From Treponema sp. UBA1233 (GTDB lineage: Bacteria; Spirochaetota; Spirochaetia; Treponematales; Treponemataceae): 51,347 bases of DNA. The DNA lies in NCBI GenBank assembly GCA_002309305.1, contig DBWR01000005.1, positions 1 through 51,347 on the forward strand, given 5' to 3'. Every line of letters starts with the position of its first letter. Position 1 is the first letter of the stretch. The notes under the pieces are model-generated. The model searched no databases. It worked only from the letters and a program-made list of their open reading frames with translations, and was not told the origin of the DNA. The translations under genes and the position numbers were made by a program. This document shows positions 8,767-15,728 of this stretch, one piece after another.

Positions 8767-8848
8767 GTTATTATCCTCAGAAACAAATTATACAATTATT
8801 ATAGTGAATTTTGCTAATTTATGGAACAGGCTTGACAAAACAAAATGC

Positions 8849-8876
8849 TTGCTTATTCATAAAACTGTGGTATAAT
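8849..8876 (+). promoter_or_regulatory. Promoter of the small membrane protein gene
   Basis: TTGCTT (8849-8854), 16-bp spacer ending in TGG (extended -10), TATAAT (8871-8876). A full TTGACA also occurs at 8832, but at an unsuitable distance from this -10 box. The start near 8883 gives a leader of about 33 nt containing AAGGAGG. Confidence 0.5.
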
Positions 8877-8915
8877 GAAAAAAGAGTACCGAGCAAAATC
8901 GGTCAAGGAGGTTTA

Positions 8916-9347
8916 ATGGCTAAACAGCAGAGGACATGGGGAATCTTTATCATTCAGCTTTCCCTTGCAATTTATCTGGTCGTAACAGGACTTTTCTTGG
9001 TTACATCAAAGTTAGGCGTATCAATTTCTTCAACTGAAGTTGGACAGCTTCTTTCTGTATTCCCGGGATCTGTAAAGCAAATCTTCAGCATCATTCTTGG
9101 AATAATACTGATTATCTGTGGTGCCTGTTTCCTTATCAAGGCATTGGGAAAAGATCTTGGAAAATTTGATGATGTATTCAAGTTCGTGACACTGATTATC
9201 TGGATTGTTGTAACTGTTGTTGCACTGGTAAATTATGCCAAAGATGGTGATTTCAAATCAACTGGAGGCATTTTCCACTGGCTTTTGGCTCTTGCTAAGA
9301 ACGGTCTTATTATCGGTGGCATCATGACAATCAAGAAGGGCGAGTAA
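8916..9347 (+). CDS. Small integral membrane protein, unknown function
   Basis: 143 residues with four hydrophobic segments (about 10-30, 55-80, 88-105 and 118-137) and a basic C-terminus. Not recognised. The start is set by a perfect AAGGAGG site at 8905-8911, 4 nt before ATG 8916; the frame is open further upstream, but an earlier start would place the start codon before the promoter's -10 box. The strong promoter and ribosome site suggest high expression. It converges with aat with a 14-bp gap, and a 9-bp stem (9366-9374/9389-9397) inside the end of aat could act as its 3' end, although the T-run is not adjacent. Confidence 0.75.
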   Translation: MAKQQRTWGIFIIQLSLAIYLVVTGLFLVTSKLGVSISSTEVGQLLSVFPGSVKQIFSIILGIILIICGACFLIKALGKDLGKFDDVFKFVTLIIWIVVTVVALVNYAKDGDFKSTGGIFHWLLALAKNGLIIGGIMTIKKGE

Positions 9348-9361
9348 TAATTCCCCTCTGC

Positions 9362-10174
9362 TTATATAACCGGATTCGCGCTTGTGGGTCCGGTTATTCG
9401 TGCGGCGGGGTTGGTGATTTTTTTTGAATTTTCATTGAACTGAGTTAACAAATCCTTTTCCAGCGGCTTGTAAAGAAGCTCCTTTTCCAGATGCAGAAAT
9501 GCGGTGCGGCTTATGTTGGATGCTCCGTAACGTGCGATGTTGTCCGTGTATACCTGACTGTCAATAAGTTTTCCACCACACTCCAAAAAACTTCGTGCAA
9601 AAACTGCAAATGCTGCCTTAGATGAATTATCCTTTTTTGTAAACATGCTTTCGCCAAAGAATACCGAGCCAATCAATACACCGTAAAGTCCTCCGGCAAG
9701 TTCCCCATCCTGCCATGCCTCAATACTGTGAGCATATCCCTTTTTGTGAAAGTCTGTATATGCATGAATCATCTGCTGTCCAATCCATGAACCGTTCTGT
9801 CCCTTTCTTTCAACATTACGGCATTCTTCCATAACGCGGGTAAATGCTTTGTCCATTGTAAAGGTATACGGACAGTGCTTTAAAAAGCGGTCTATGCTTT
9901 TGGGTATGTGGAGCTTTTCCATCTGGAGGCAAAACCTTATGTGCGGATTGTAGAAAATCACAGGCTCGCCCTCGTCTTCGTTGTACCATGGGAAAGACCC
10001 CTGCATGTAAGCCGAATACAAAAGCTGAAGAGGAAGAGTTTCAATAATAAGGGTAATGTCGGGGTATTCCGGTAAAAAAACTCCGGGACGAGGAAAGGGA
10101 AGTATGACTTCGGGATTAAGAAAGTCTAGAGGGAGGTTGCTGTACAATTTGAATACATCGGCATTGTTCTCCAA
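9362..10174 (-). CDS. aat: Leucyl/phenylalanyl-tRNA-protein transferase
   Basis: Transfers Leu or Phe from aminoacyl-tRNA to proteins with N-terminal Arg or Lys, creating N-degrons read by ClpS. The family hallmark GSFPWYNEDE (about residue 55-64) is present, followed by IRFCLQMEKLHIPKS, GQNGSWIGQQMIHAY, and GGLYGVLIGSVFFGESMF with the catalytic-site residues. At 270 residues it is slightly longer than the typical 230-240; the extra length is at the N-terminus. The start is a TTG (10174) 5 bp after the clpA stop, with its GGCGGAG site lying inside the last clpA codons, so it is probably translationally coupled to clpA. Last gene of the nudC-to-aat array. Confidence 0.93.
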   Translation of the reverse strand: MENNADVFKLYSNLPLDFLNPEVILPFPRPGVFLPEYPDITLIIETLPLQLLYSAYMQGSFPWYNEDEGEPVIFYNPHIRFCLQMEKLHIPKSIDRFLKHCPYTFTMDKAFTRVMEECRNVERKGQNGSWIGQQMIHAYTDFHKKGYAHSIEAWQDGELAGGLYGVLIGSVFFGESMFTKKDNSSKAAFAVFARSFLECGGKLIDSQVYTDNIARYGASNISRTAFLHLEKELLYKPLEKDLLTQFNENSKKITNPAARITGPTSANPVI

Positions 10175-10179
10175 AACTT

Positions 10180-12453
10180 TTATTCTCCGCCTTTAATTGA
10201 AATGTCAAAAATGATTTTTCCATCCTGAGCCTTTGCAATAACTTTGCCACCGGAATTTAGTTTTCCAAAAAGTATTTCGTCTACAAGTGGACTTGCAATT
10301 TCATCTTCCACAACACGCTCAACATTTCTGGCTCCATACTCACGGCTGTAGCCTTTTTCTGCAATAAGAAGAAGGGCTGATTTGTCTGCACTAAGTTTTA
10401 TCTTTTTAGGAGCAAGCCTTTCTGCGATTTTGGAGACTGCTTTTTTTGCAATTCCTTCTACGATTTTTGGAGGAAGATGCTTGAATGGAATTATCGCATC
10501 CAGCCTGTTTCTGAATTCAGGAGAAAACTGTTCTTCAACGGCATGTTTTAATGTTGCTTCGTCGTCATTGCTTTGTGACATGTTTGCAAATCCAACTGAC
10601 CCTTTTTCCATGTCACGTGCACCGGCATTGCTTGTCATGATGATGATGCAGTTCCTGAAATCTGATTTCATTCCATGATTGTCGGTGAGTGTTCCGTAAT
10701 CAAATATCTGCAAAAGAACATTGAATATGTCCGGGTGAGCCTTTTCTATTTCGTCAAACAGGATTACAGAATGATTTTCCTTGCGGACGGCTTTTGTAAG
10801 CAATCCACTGTCATCAAATCCAACGTATCCTGGAGGGGAGCCTATCAGACGGCTTACTGTATGCTTTTCCTGGTACTCGCTCATGTCAAAACGGATTAGA
10901 GGTTCATTTAAAGTTTTTGCAAGTACTTTGGCAAGCTCTGTTTTGCCTACACCAGTTGGACCCACAAACAAAAATGAACATTCGGGTTTTTCCGGATTTC
11001 CCAAACCTGAACGGGCTTTTTTTACGGCTGTGCATGTTTTTTCTATTGCCTGTTCCTGTCCCAAAACTTGGGCGCTCAAAGTCTCTTTTAAATCAAAAAG
11101 ATTCTTCTTTTCATCGCTGGTAAGGTTTTCAAGAGGAATGTTTGTAAGTGCAGACGTGACCTTTTTTATTACGTCGGGATTTACGGTCTTTTTTTCGTCA
11201 GTTGAATGGAGCTTTAGGTATGAGCCAGCTTCATCAATCAAATCAATTGCCTTGTCGGGAAGCCTTCTGTCCGTGATGAATTGAATTGATAAATCTACTG
11301 CAGTTTCAAGTGCGTCTTTGGTGTACTTGACTTTGTGGTAGGACTCATAGCGTGGTGCAATTCCCTTGAGTATCTTTATGGTTTCGTCACGTGTGGGTTC
11401 TATTATGTCAACCTTTTGAAAACGTCTGGACAGGGCACGGTCTTTTTCAAATGTTTTTGAATATTCTTCAAATGTAGTGCTTCCAATGCAGCGTACAGTA
11501 TCGTCGGCTAAAAGTGGCTTTAAGATGTTGGCTCCGTCAAGTGTGCTTCGGTCTGCCGTACCAGAACCAACAAGAGTGTGTATTTCGTCGATGAATAAAA
11601 TCGCCTTTTTCTTTTTTTGAATTTCTGAAACAATACGCTTGAGCCTGTCTTCAAATTCTCCGCGGTATTTGGTTCCCGCAACTATTGCACCCATTTCAAT
11701 TGAATAGATGGAAAAGTCCTTTAACAAATCTGGAACATTACACTGGACAATCATCGAGGCAAGTCCCTGTGTTACTGCTGTTTTTCCGACACCTGCATCA
11801 CCCACATGAAGAGGATTGTTCTTTGTCCTGCGGCATAAAATCTGTATTGTCCTGTCTATTTCCTTTTCACGTCCAACCAATTTGTCGAATTTTCCTTCAC
11901 GGGCAAGCTGGGTCAAATCAGTCGCATATTTTTTCAAATAGGATTTTTCTTCCTGTTCATCTTCTGAGGAACCGGAAACAAATTCAACATCATCTTCCTG
12001 TGTACTGGACTCATGAATATTACCTGTCCGGTAAATGGAAACTTTTTCCAAAAGTTGGAGTTCATTTATTCCGTTTTTTCTAAGGAAATATGAGCAGTAG
12101 AGGTTTTGTTCGTAAAACATTGCAACAAGAATGTCCAATGTGCCAATTGATTTTTTGTCTGCGTTTGAACAGTGTATGGCGGCCTGGTCTATTACTTCGT
12201 TGAAGCCTTCTGTTATTTCGGGCTCATAGTCTTTGTCTCTGTTCATGACAAGTATTTTTTCGCTTATATATTTTTCCGCATCTTTTTTAATCTTGTCGGG
12301 ATTAGAATCACACAGTCGGATAACTTCTGTTACATCCTGATCAAAAAGTAGGGCGGCAAGAAGGTGCTCAGGTGTTACAAATTCATGATGGTTCTTTAGA
12401 GCCGTGTTGTAAGCTGAGTCTATGCATTTTCTTAGTTTTTTGTCAATTTCCAT
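10180..12453 (-). CDS. clpA: ATP-dependent Clp protease unfoldase subunit ClpA
   Basis: Hsp100 hexamer that unfolds substrates and feeds them to ClpP. 757 residues: N-domain about 1-145 (ClpS docking), AAA+ D1 with GDAGVGKTAV (about 217) and Walker B LFIDEIHTLVGSG, AAA+ D2 with GPTGVGKTELAK (about 502) and VILFDEIEKAHPDIF, then the small C-terminal domain. There is no ClpB-type middle coiled coil. The loop KGSVGFANM in D2 carries the VGF tripeptide expected for ClpP docking. clpP is not in the window. clpS ends 19 bp upstream. It differs from ClpC in lacking the UVR linker. Confidence 0.96.
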   Translation of the reverse strand: MEIDKKLRKCIDSAYNTALKNHHEFVTPEHLLAALLFDQDVTEVIRLCDSNPDKIKKDAEKYISEKILVMNRDKDYEPEITEGFNEVIDQAAIHCSNADKKSIGTLDILVAMFYEQNLYCSYFLRKNGINELQLLEKVSIYRTGNIHESSTQEDDVEFVSGSSEDEQEEKSYLKKYATDLTQLAREGKFDKLVGREKEIDRTIQILCRRTKNNPLHVGDAGVGKTAVTQGLASMIVQCNVPDLLKDFSIYSIEMGAIVAGTKYRGEFEDRLKRIVSEIQKKKKAILFIDEIHTLVGSGTADRSTLDGANILKPLLADDTVRCIGSTTFEEYSKTFEKDRALSRRFQKVDIIEPTRDETIKILKGIAPRYESYHKVKYTKDALETAVDLSIQFITDRRLPDKAIDLIDEAGSYLKLHSTDEKKTVNPDVIKKVTSALTNIPLENLTSDEKKNLFDLKETLSAQVLGQEQAIEKTCTAVKKARSGLGNPEKPECSFLFVGPTGVGKTELAKVLAKTLNEPLIRFDMSEYQEKHTVSRLIGSPPGYVGFDDSGLLTKAVRKENHSVILFDEIEKAHPDIFNVLLQIFDYGTLTDNHGMKSDFRNCIIIMTSNAGARDMEKGSVGFANMSQSNDDEATLKHAVEEQFSPEFRNRLDAIIPFKHLPPKIVEGIAKKAVSKIAERLAPKKIKLSADKSALLLIAEKGYSREYGARNVERVVEDEIASPLVDEILFGKLNSGGKVIAKAQDGKIIFDISIKGGE

Positions 12454-12472
12454 TTTTCATTCCCATAAAAAA

Positions 12473-12784
12473 TTACGCCTTGTTTACCAGGCATTGAAGG
12501 GGAAATCCTTCTTTGCGTGCAAGGTTCATCGTCATTTTTGCCCTTGTAATTGCAATGTCATACGGATATATTCCCGCAGTTCCCATTCCGGCTTTGTGTA
12601 CAATTTCCATTATGACTACGGCTTCTGCACTTGATTTGTGAAATACGGTTTCAAGAACATGAACAACAAATTCTTTTGTAGTGTAATCATCGTTCATCAA
12701 AATAACCTTGTATTCTGAGGGTGGCTCAACTGTGGTTTCCTGAATTGCAGAAACTCCGTATTCGTTTTCATCGTCAAATTCCAT
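12473..12784 (-). CDS. clpS: ClpS adaptor, N-degron recognition protein
   Basis: Binds N-terminal Leu/Phe/Tyr/Trp and delivers the protein to ClpA. 103 residues, typical. PSEYKVILMNDDYTTKEFV (22-40) holds the Asn-Asp-Asp that clamps the free alpha-amino group; HKSSAEAVVIMEIVHKAG supplies the helix with the His and Met pocket residues. It overlaps the end of the upstream exonuclease gene by 11 bp. Its position directly before clpA and aat puts the adaptor, unfoldase and tagging enzyme in one transcription unit. Confidence 0.96.
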   Translation of the reverse strand: MEFDDENEYGVSAIQETTVEPPSEYKVILMNDDYTTKEFVVHVLETVFHKSSAEAVVIMEIVHKAGMGTAGIYPYDIAITRAKMTMNLARKEGFPLQCLVNKA

Positions 12785-13745
12785 TTTTCTTTAATCCTTC
12801 CCAAGACATCCTTTTAAACGGCCAGGGTTCTATTTCAAGCTGTCTGAACAAATCCTTTAAGCAAATGAAATTCACGCTTTTGAATTTTGGCTGATCCATC
12901 CATGGAGATTTTTTTCTTGAGTCTTCCATGATGTACGTGCAGTTGGGATCCAGCTTTTCAATTATAACACCACCATTGTTGTAAATCAATTTGAACAAAT
13001 CAATCTTTTGGTTGTAATCCCTTTTGCTGGATACGACCAGTTTGTATCTGCCCTTTAATTTTGTGGTTTGAGGGGCGGGATTCTTTTTGTAGAACAGTTC
13101 TCGAATCTGTGATTCAATTGATTTCTTGTATGCGTTGATGTTCCTTCTTTCTATGTCCTGTGCAACTGAACGGAGAGCAAAGAAATTGAATGCAAGAAAT
13201 TCTGAAATGTGCATTTTTTTTGCCTCGCACATCTTTTTTACAAGAAGCATCGTCATTTCCGCATCATCTGAACTTTTATGTGCGGTTAACATGTCAGTTT
13301 TGATGTTGTAGAATTTGAGCCATGCGCTAAGTCCATTGTGGGCATTGTTCATGCGGTCTGCAATTATTCTTGAGTCGTATGCCCTAAAGTCAAATTGAGG
13401 TAAATTAAAATGGTTGAATGCACAAACCAAAAAGTCAATGTCGTTTTCAACAGCAAATCCGATTGACTTTCTGTGTAGTGCAGTGAGAAGGTTTTTTATT
13501 CTGTCATAATAAAATGAAAAATCAGGTTGTGACAAAAAATACTCTTTTGGATATGCAAGACAACATTTGGATTTTGGATCAAACAAAACAGGTTCAAATT
13601 CAGATTGTGGATTCATCACGATATCTTCTTTTTCGAGTATGGTAAAATTCTGATCGCAGATGACATAACCGAATGAACAGATGTGTCCGTCGCCACCTAC
13701 GCTGTTGGAACTTTCTATGTCAAAAAAGATATATGATTCTTCCAT
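12774..13745 (-). CDS. DEDDh-type 3'-5' exonuclease with extra C-terminal domain
   Basis: Likely DnaQ-like exonuclease. FFDIES (7-12) gives the Exo I D-x-E; VENDIDFL (about 98-105) is an Exo II-like segment; HKSSDDAEM (about 155-163) gives the Exo III His and Asp of the DEDDh class. Residues about 215-300 form a separate domain beginning LKGRYKLVV, with NNGGVIIEKLDPNCTYIMED, whose pattern recalls a BRCT domain (the Gly-Gly turn and later hydrophobic strands); this second call is tentative. It lies 10 bp after purF and overlaps clpS, so it is cotranscribed with both. The nucleic-acid substrate is unknown; it could act in repair or in RNA trimming. Confidence 0.75.
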   Translation of the reverse strand: MEESYIFFDIESSNSVGGDGHICSFGYVICDQNFTILEKEDIVMNPQSEFEPVLFDPKSKCCLAYPKEYFLSQPDFSFYYDRIKNLLTALHRKSIGFAVENDIDFLVCAFNHFNLPQFDFRAYDSRIIADRMNNAHNGLSAWLKFYNIKTDMLTAHKSSDDAEMTMLLVKKMCEAKKMHISEFLAFNFFALRSVAQDIERRNINAYKKSIESQIRELFYKKNPAPQTTKLKGRYKLVVSSKRDYNQKIDLFKLIYNNGGVIIEKLDPNCTYIMEDSRKKSPWMDQPKFKSVNFICLKDLFRQLEIEPWPFKRMSWEGLKKNGI

Positions 13746-13755
13746 TTTTAATGCC

Positions 13756-15168
13756 CTAAAGACGTTTTCCGTTTAACTCTCCGGGTACGCTAATCGGGTA
13801 TTCTCCAGTAAAACATCCCCTGCAAAAACCGCATTCCTCAGGATTGCATTGACGGCATGCTTCCATTAAACCTTCCGGGGAAATAAAGCTTAGGGAATCT
13901 GCTCCGATTTCCTTGCAAATCTCTTCTTCATTGTGGTTGCTGGAAATCAATTCTGCTCTGGTTGGAGTGTTGATTCCAAAATAACATGGATATTTAACCG
14001 GTGGTGATGAAATCCTGAAGTGAACTTCCTTTGCACCAGCCCTGCGTAAAATCTGGACAAGGCGTTTGCTTGTAGTGCCGCGTACGATTGAATCATCAAT
14101 TACAATGACACGCTTGCCGTTTACAACAGACCGAACAGCATTAAGCTTTACAAAAACCATGTTCTCCCTTTCTTTTTGGGTAGGCGCAATAAATGTGCGG
14201 CCGATATATTTGTTCTTGATTATTCCGCTTGCATAAGGGATGCCTGTCTTTTTTGAATATCCCAAAGCTGCTCCAACACCGCTGTCAGGAACTCCGATTA
14301 CAACATCAGCTGCCACTGGATTTTCCGCCGCAAGTATTTCACCCATTTTCTCTCGTGCTTCTGTTACGGAAATTGAATCAATCACGCTGTCGGGACGTGC
14401 AAAATAAATGTATTCAAAAACACAAGTTTGTTTTGAGGTATGTTCTCCAAATTCAAATGAAAGGACACCGTCTTCGTTAATGATTACAATTTCGCCCGGG
14501 TGAATGTCACGGATATAAGTTCCGTTTACTGCATCGATGGCACAACTTTCGCTTGCAAGTATCCATCCGTTTTCTACCTGACCAAGACAAAGTGGACGTA
14601 TTCCGTTTGGATCCCTTGCTCCAATAAGAGATTTTTCCGTCATGACAACAAGGGCAAAACTTCCCTTGATAACCTGAATCGTATCTGTCAAGGAACGTTC
14701 AAGTCCCTTTTTGTAACTGCGTGCAATCAGTTTGACGATTATCTCCGTGTCGCTGGAAGAAAGAAAAGTGCATCCTGAATCCTCAAGCATTTCACGAAGC
14801 TGTTCTGAATTGACAAGCTGGCCGTTGTGTGCAAGTGCAATTGCTCCAAGCTTTGATTTTTGAAGCATGGGCTGTGCATTTTCCAGTGACATGCTGCCTT
14901 GAGTTGCGTAGCGAACATGACCACATGCTATATGGCCTTTAAGTGATGTAAGGTTTTCCTTGTTAAAGACTTCCGCACAAGTTCCAAGTTCTTTGTGCAT
15001 TTTGATTTCATTTCCATCGCTAACTGCGATTCCTGCACTGTCCTGTCCCCTGTGCTGCAAGGAATACAGTGAGAAATAGGCCATGCTTGCGGCTTTTGTC
15101 TCATCTGTTTTTTCATTCAGATAAATACCTACGACTCCACATTCATCATGCAATTTGTCTTCGTTCAT
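13756..15168 (-). CDS. purF: Amidophosphoribosyltransferase
   Basis: First committed step of purine synthesis: PRPP plus glutamine to phosphoribosylamine. 470 residues. The N-terminus MNEDKLHDE precedes Cys10, so a nine-residue propeptide is probably cleaved to expose the Ntn nucleophile, as in the Bacillus subtilis class. VIVIDDSIVRGTTSKR (about 353-368) is the PRPP loop. Four cysteines at the places that bind a 4Fe-4S cluster in that class can be seen: in TCVFEY, in PCYFG, and two in CGFCRGC near the end. The ATG at 15168 has GAGGGGAG upstream; a GTG at 15180 is in frame but lies over the ribosome site. It lies 24 bp after purE and shares its promoter. Confidence 0.96.
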   Translation of the reverse strand: MNEDKLHDECGVVGIYLNEKTDETKAASMAYFSLYSLQHRGQDSAGIAVSDGNEIKMHKELGTCAEVFNKENLTSLKGHIACGHVRYATQGSMSLENAQPMLQKSKLGAIALAHNGQLVNSEQLREMLEDSGCTFLSSSDTEIIVKLIARSYKKGLERSLTDTIQVIKGSFALVVMTEKSLIGARDPNGIRPLCLGQVENGWILASESCAIDAVNGTYIRDIHPGEIVIINEDGVLSFEFGEHTSKQTCVFEYIYFARPDSVIDSISVTEAREKMGEILAAENPVAADVVIGVPDSGVGAALGYSKKTGIPYASGIIKNKYIGRTFIAPTQKERENMVFVKLNAVRSVVNGKRVIVIDDSIVRGTTSKRLVQILRRAGAKEVHFRISSPPVKYPCYFGINTPTRAELISSNHNEEEICKEIGADSLSFISPEGLMEACRQCNPEECGFCRGCFTGEYPISVPGELNGKRL

Positions 15169-15192
15169 GGCTCCCCTCACTGTTCAGTTGGA

Positions 15193-15693
15193 TTAAAATG
15201 TATATCCTGTTCCGCCGTTTTGTTCAGCCTGAGCAGAAAGGTTTTTGCGGAATTCCAAGAGTTTTTGCTTTAGTTCCGGATATTTTACTGCAAGGATTTC
15301 GATTGCAAGATATGCGGCATTTTTTGCATTGTTGATTCCGACACTGGCAACAGGAATCTGAGGCGGCATCTGTACGACAGAAAGGAGTGCGTCCATTCCC
15401 CCAAGACCGTTTGAGACACCCGGAGTTACACACTCAAGAGGTACTCCCACAACTGGAAGTACCGTGTTTCCTGCGATTACACCTGGAAGTGCGGCACTTA
15501 AACCTGCACCTGCAATGATGCATTCAAAACCTTCGTCTTCGATTTGATGAATGGTTTTTACGAGGAGTGCTCCTGCGCGATGAGCTGAAATGATGAATGC
15601 CTTGTATTCAACACCAAATTCGGTGAGTACTTCGGCGGCCTTTTTCATAGTCTGACTGTCGGATTTAGATCCAAAAAATATTGCAACCTTCAT
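15193..15693 (-). CDS. purE: AIR carboxylase / N5-CAIR mutase PurE
   Basis: Makes CAIR in purine synthesis. 166 residues. FGSKSDSQT (about 6-14) is the phosphate-binding loop and ISAHRAG (about 38-44) holds the catalytic His. The central motif GLSAALPGVIAGNTVLP mixes class I (ALPGVIA, QMP) and class II (LS, GNT) features. The characterised Treponema denticola PurE uses CO2 directly, without PurK. No purK lies in this window, so a PurK-independent enzyme is plausible; this is inference. ATG 15693 is used; a GTG at 15699 is in frame but falls directly against the -10 box. There is no Shine-Dalgarno: the promoter places transcription start at the ATG. Confidence 0.93.
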   Translation of the reverse strand: MKVAIFFGSKSDSQTMKKAAEVLTEFGVEYKAFIISAHRAGALLVKTIHQIEDEGFECIIAGAGLSAALPGVIAGNTVLPVVGVPLECVTPGVSNGLGGMDALLSVVQMPPQIPVASVGINNAKNAAYLAIEILAVKYPELKQKLLEFRKNLSAQAEQNGGTGYTF

Positions 15694-15699
15694 GCCCAC

Positions 15700-15728
15700 A
15701 GTCTAGCATAAAAAGCTAGAATTTTCAA
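15700..15728 (-). promoter_or_regulatory. Promoter of purE-purF, leaderless register
   Basis: Minus strand TTGAAA (15728-15723), 17-bp spacer ending in TGC (extended -10), TAGACT (15705-15700), 6 nt, ATG of purE at 15693. The predicted start is the A of the ATG. A small hairpin TCTAGC/GCTAGA overlaps spacer and -10. The -35 box abuts the stop codon of the helicase gene, so purine genes can be transcribed separately from the array. Confidence 0.6.

Noticed and set aside
8044..8817. 257-codon open frame antisense to ychF
   Set aside because: It mirrors the codon pattern of a highly conserved gene, has no ribosome site at its start and its product is Cys/Val/Phe-rich without any domain.
8832..8876. 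TTGACA at 8832 paired with TATAAT at 8871
   Set aside because: The spacing is 33 bp, far outside the 15-19 bp range; TTGCTT at 8849 fits instead.
9366..9397. 9-bp stem (ATAACCGGA/TCCGGTTAT) as a standard terminator of the small membrane protein gene
   Set aside because: No T-run adjoins it on the plus strand; the next T-tract is about 20 bp further. It may still pause or process RNA, so it is only mentioned with the gene.
12774..15168. A defence island around the helicase and exonuclease
   Set aside because: Neighbours are housekeeping purine, cell-wall and Clp genes; no restriction, toxin-antitoxin or phage genes are present.
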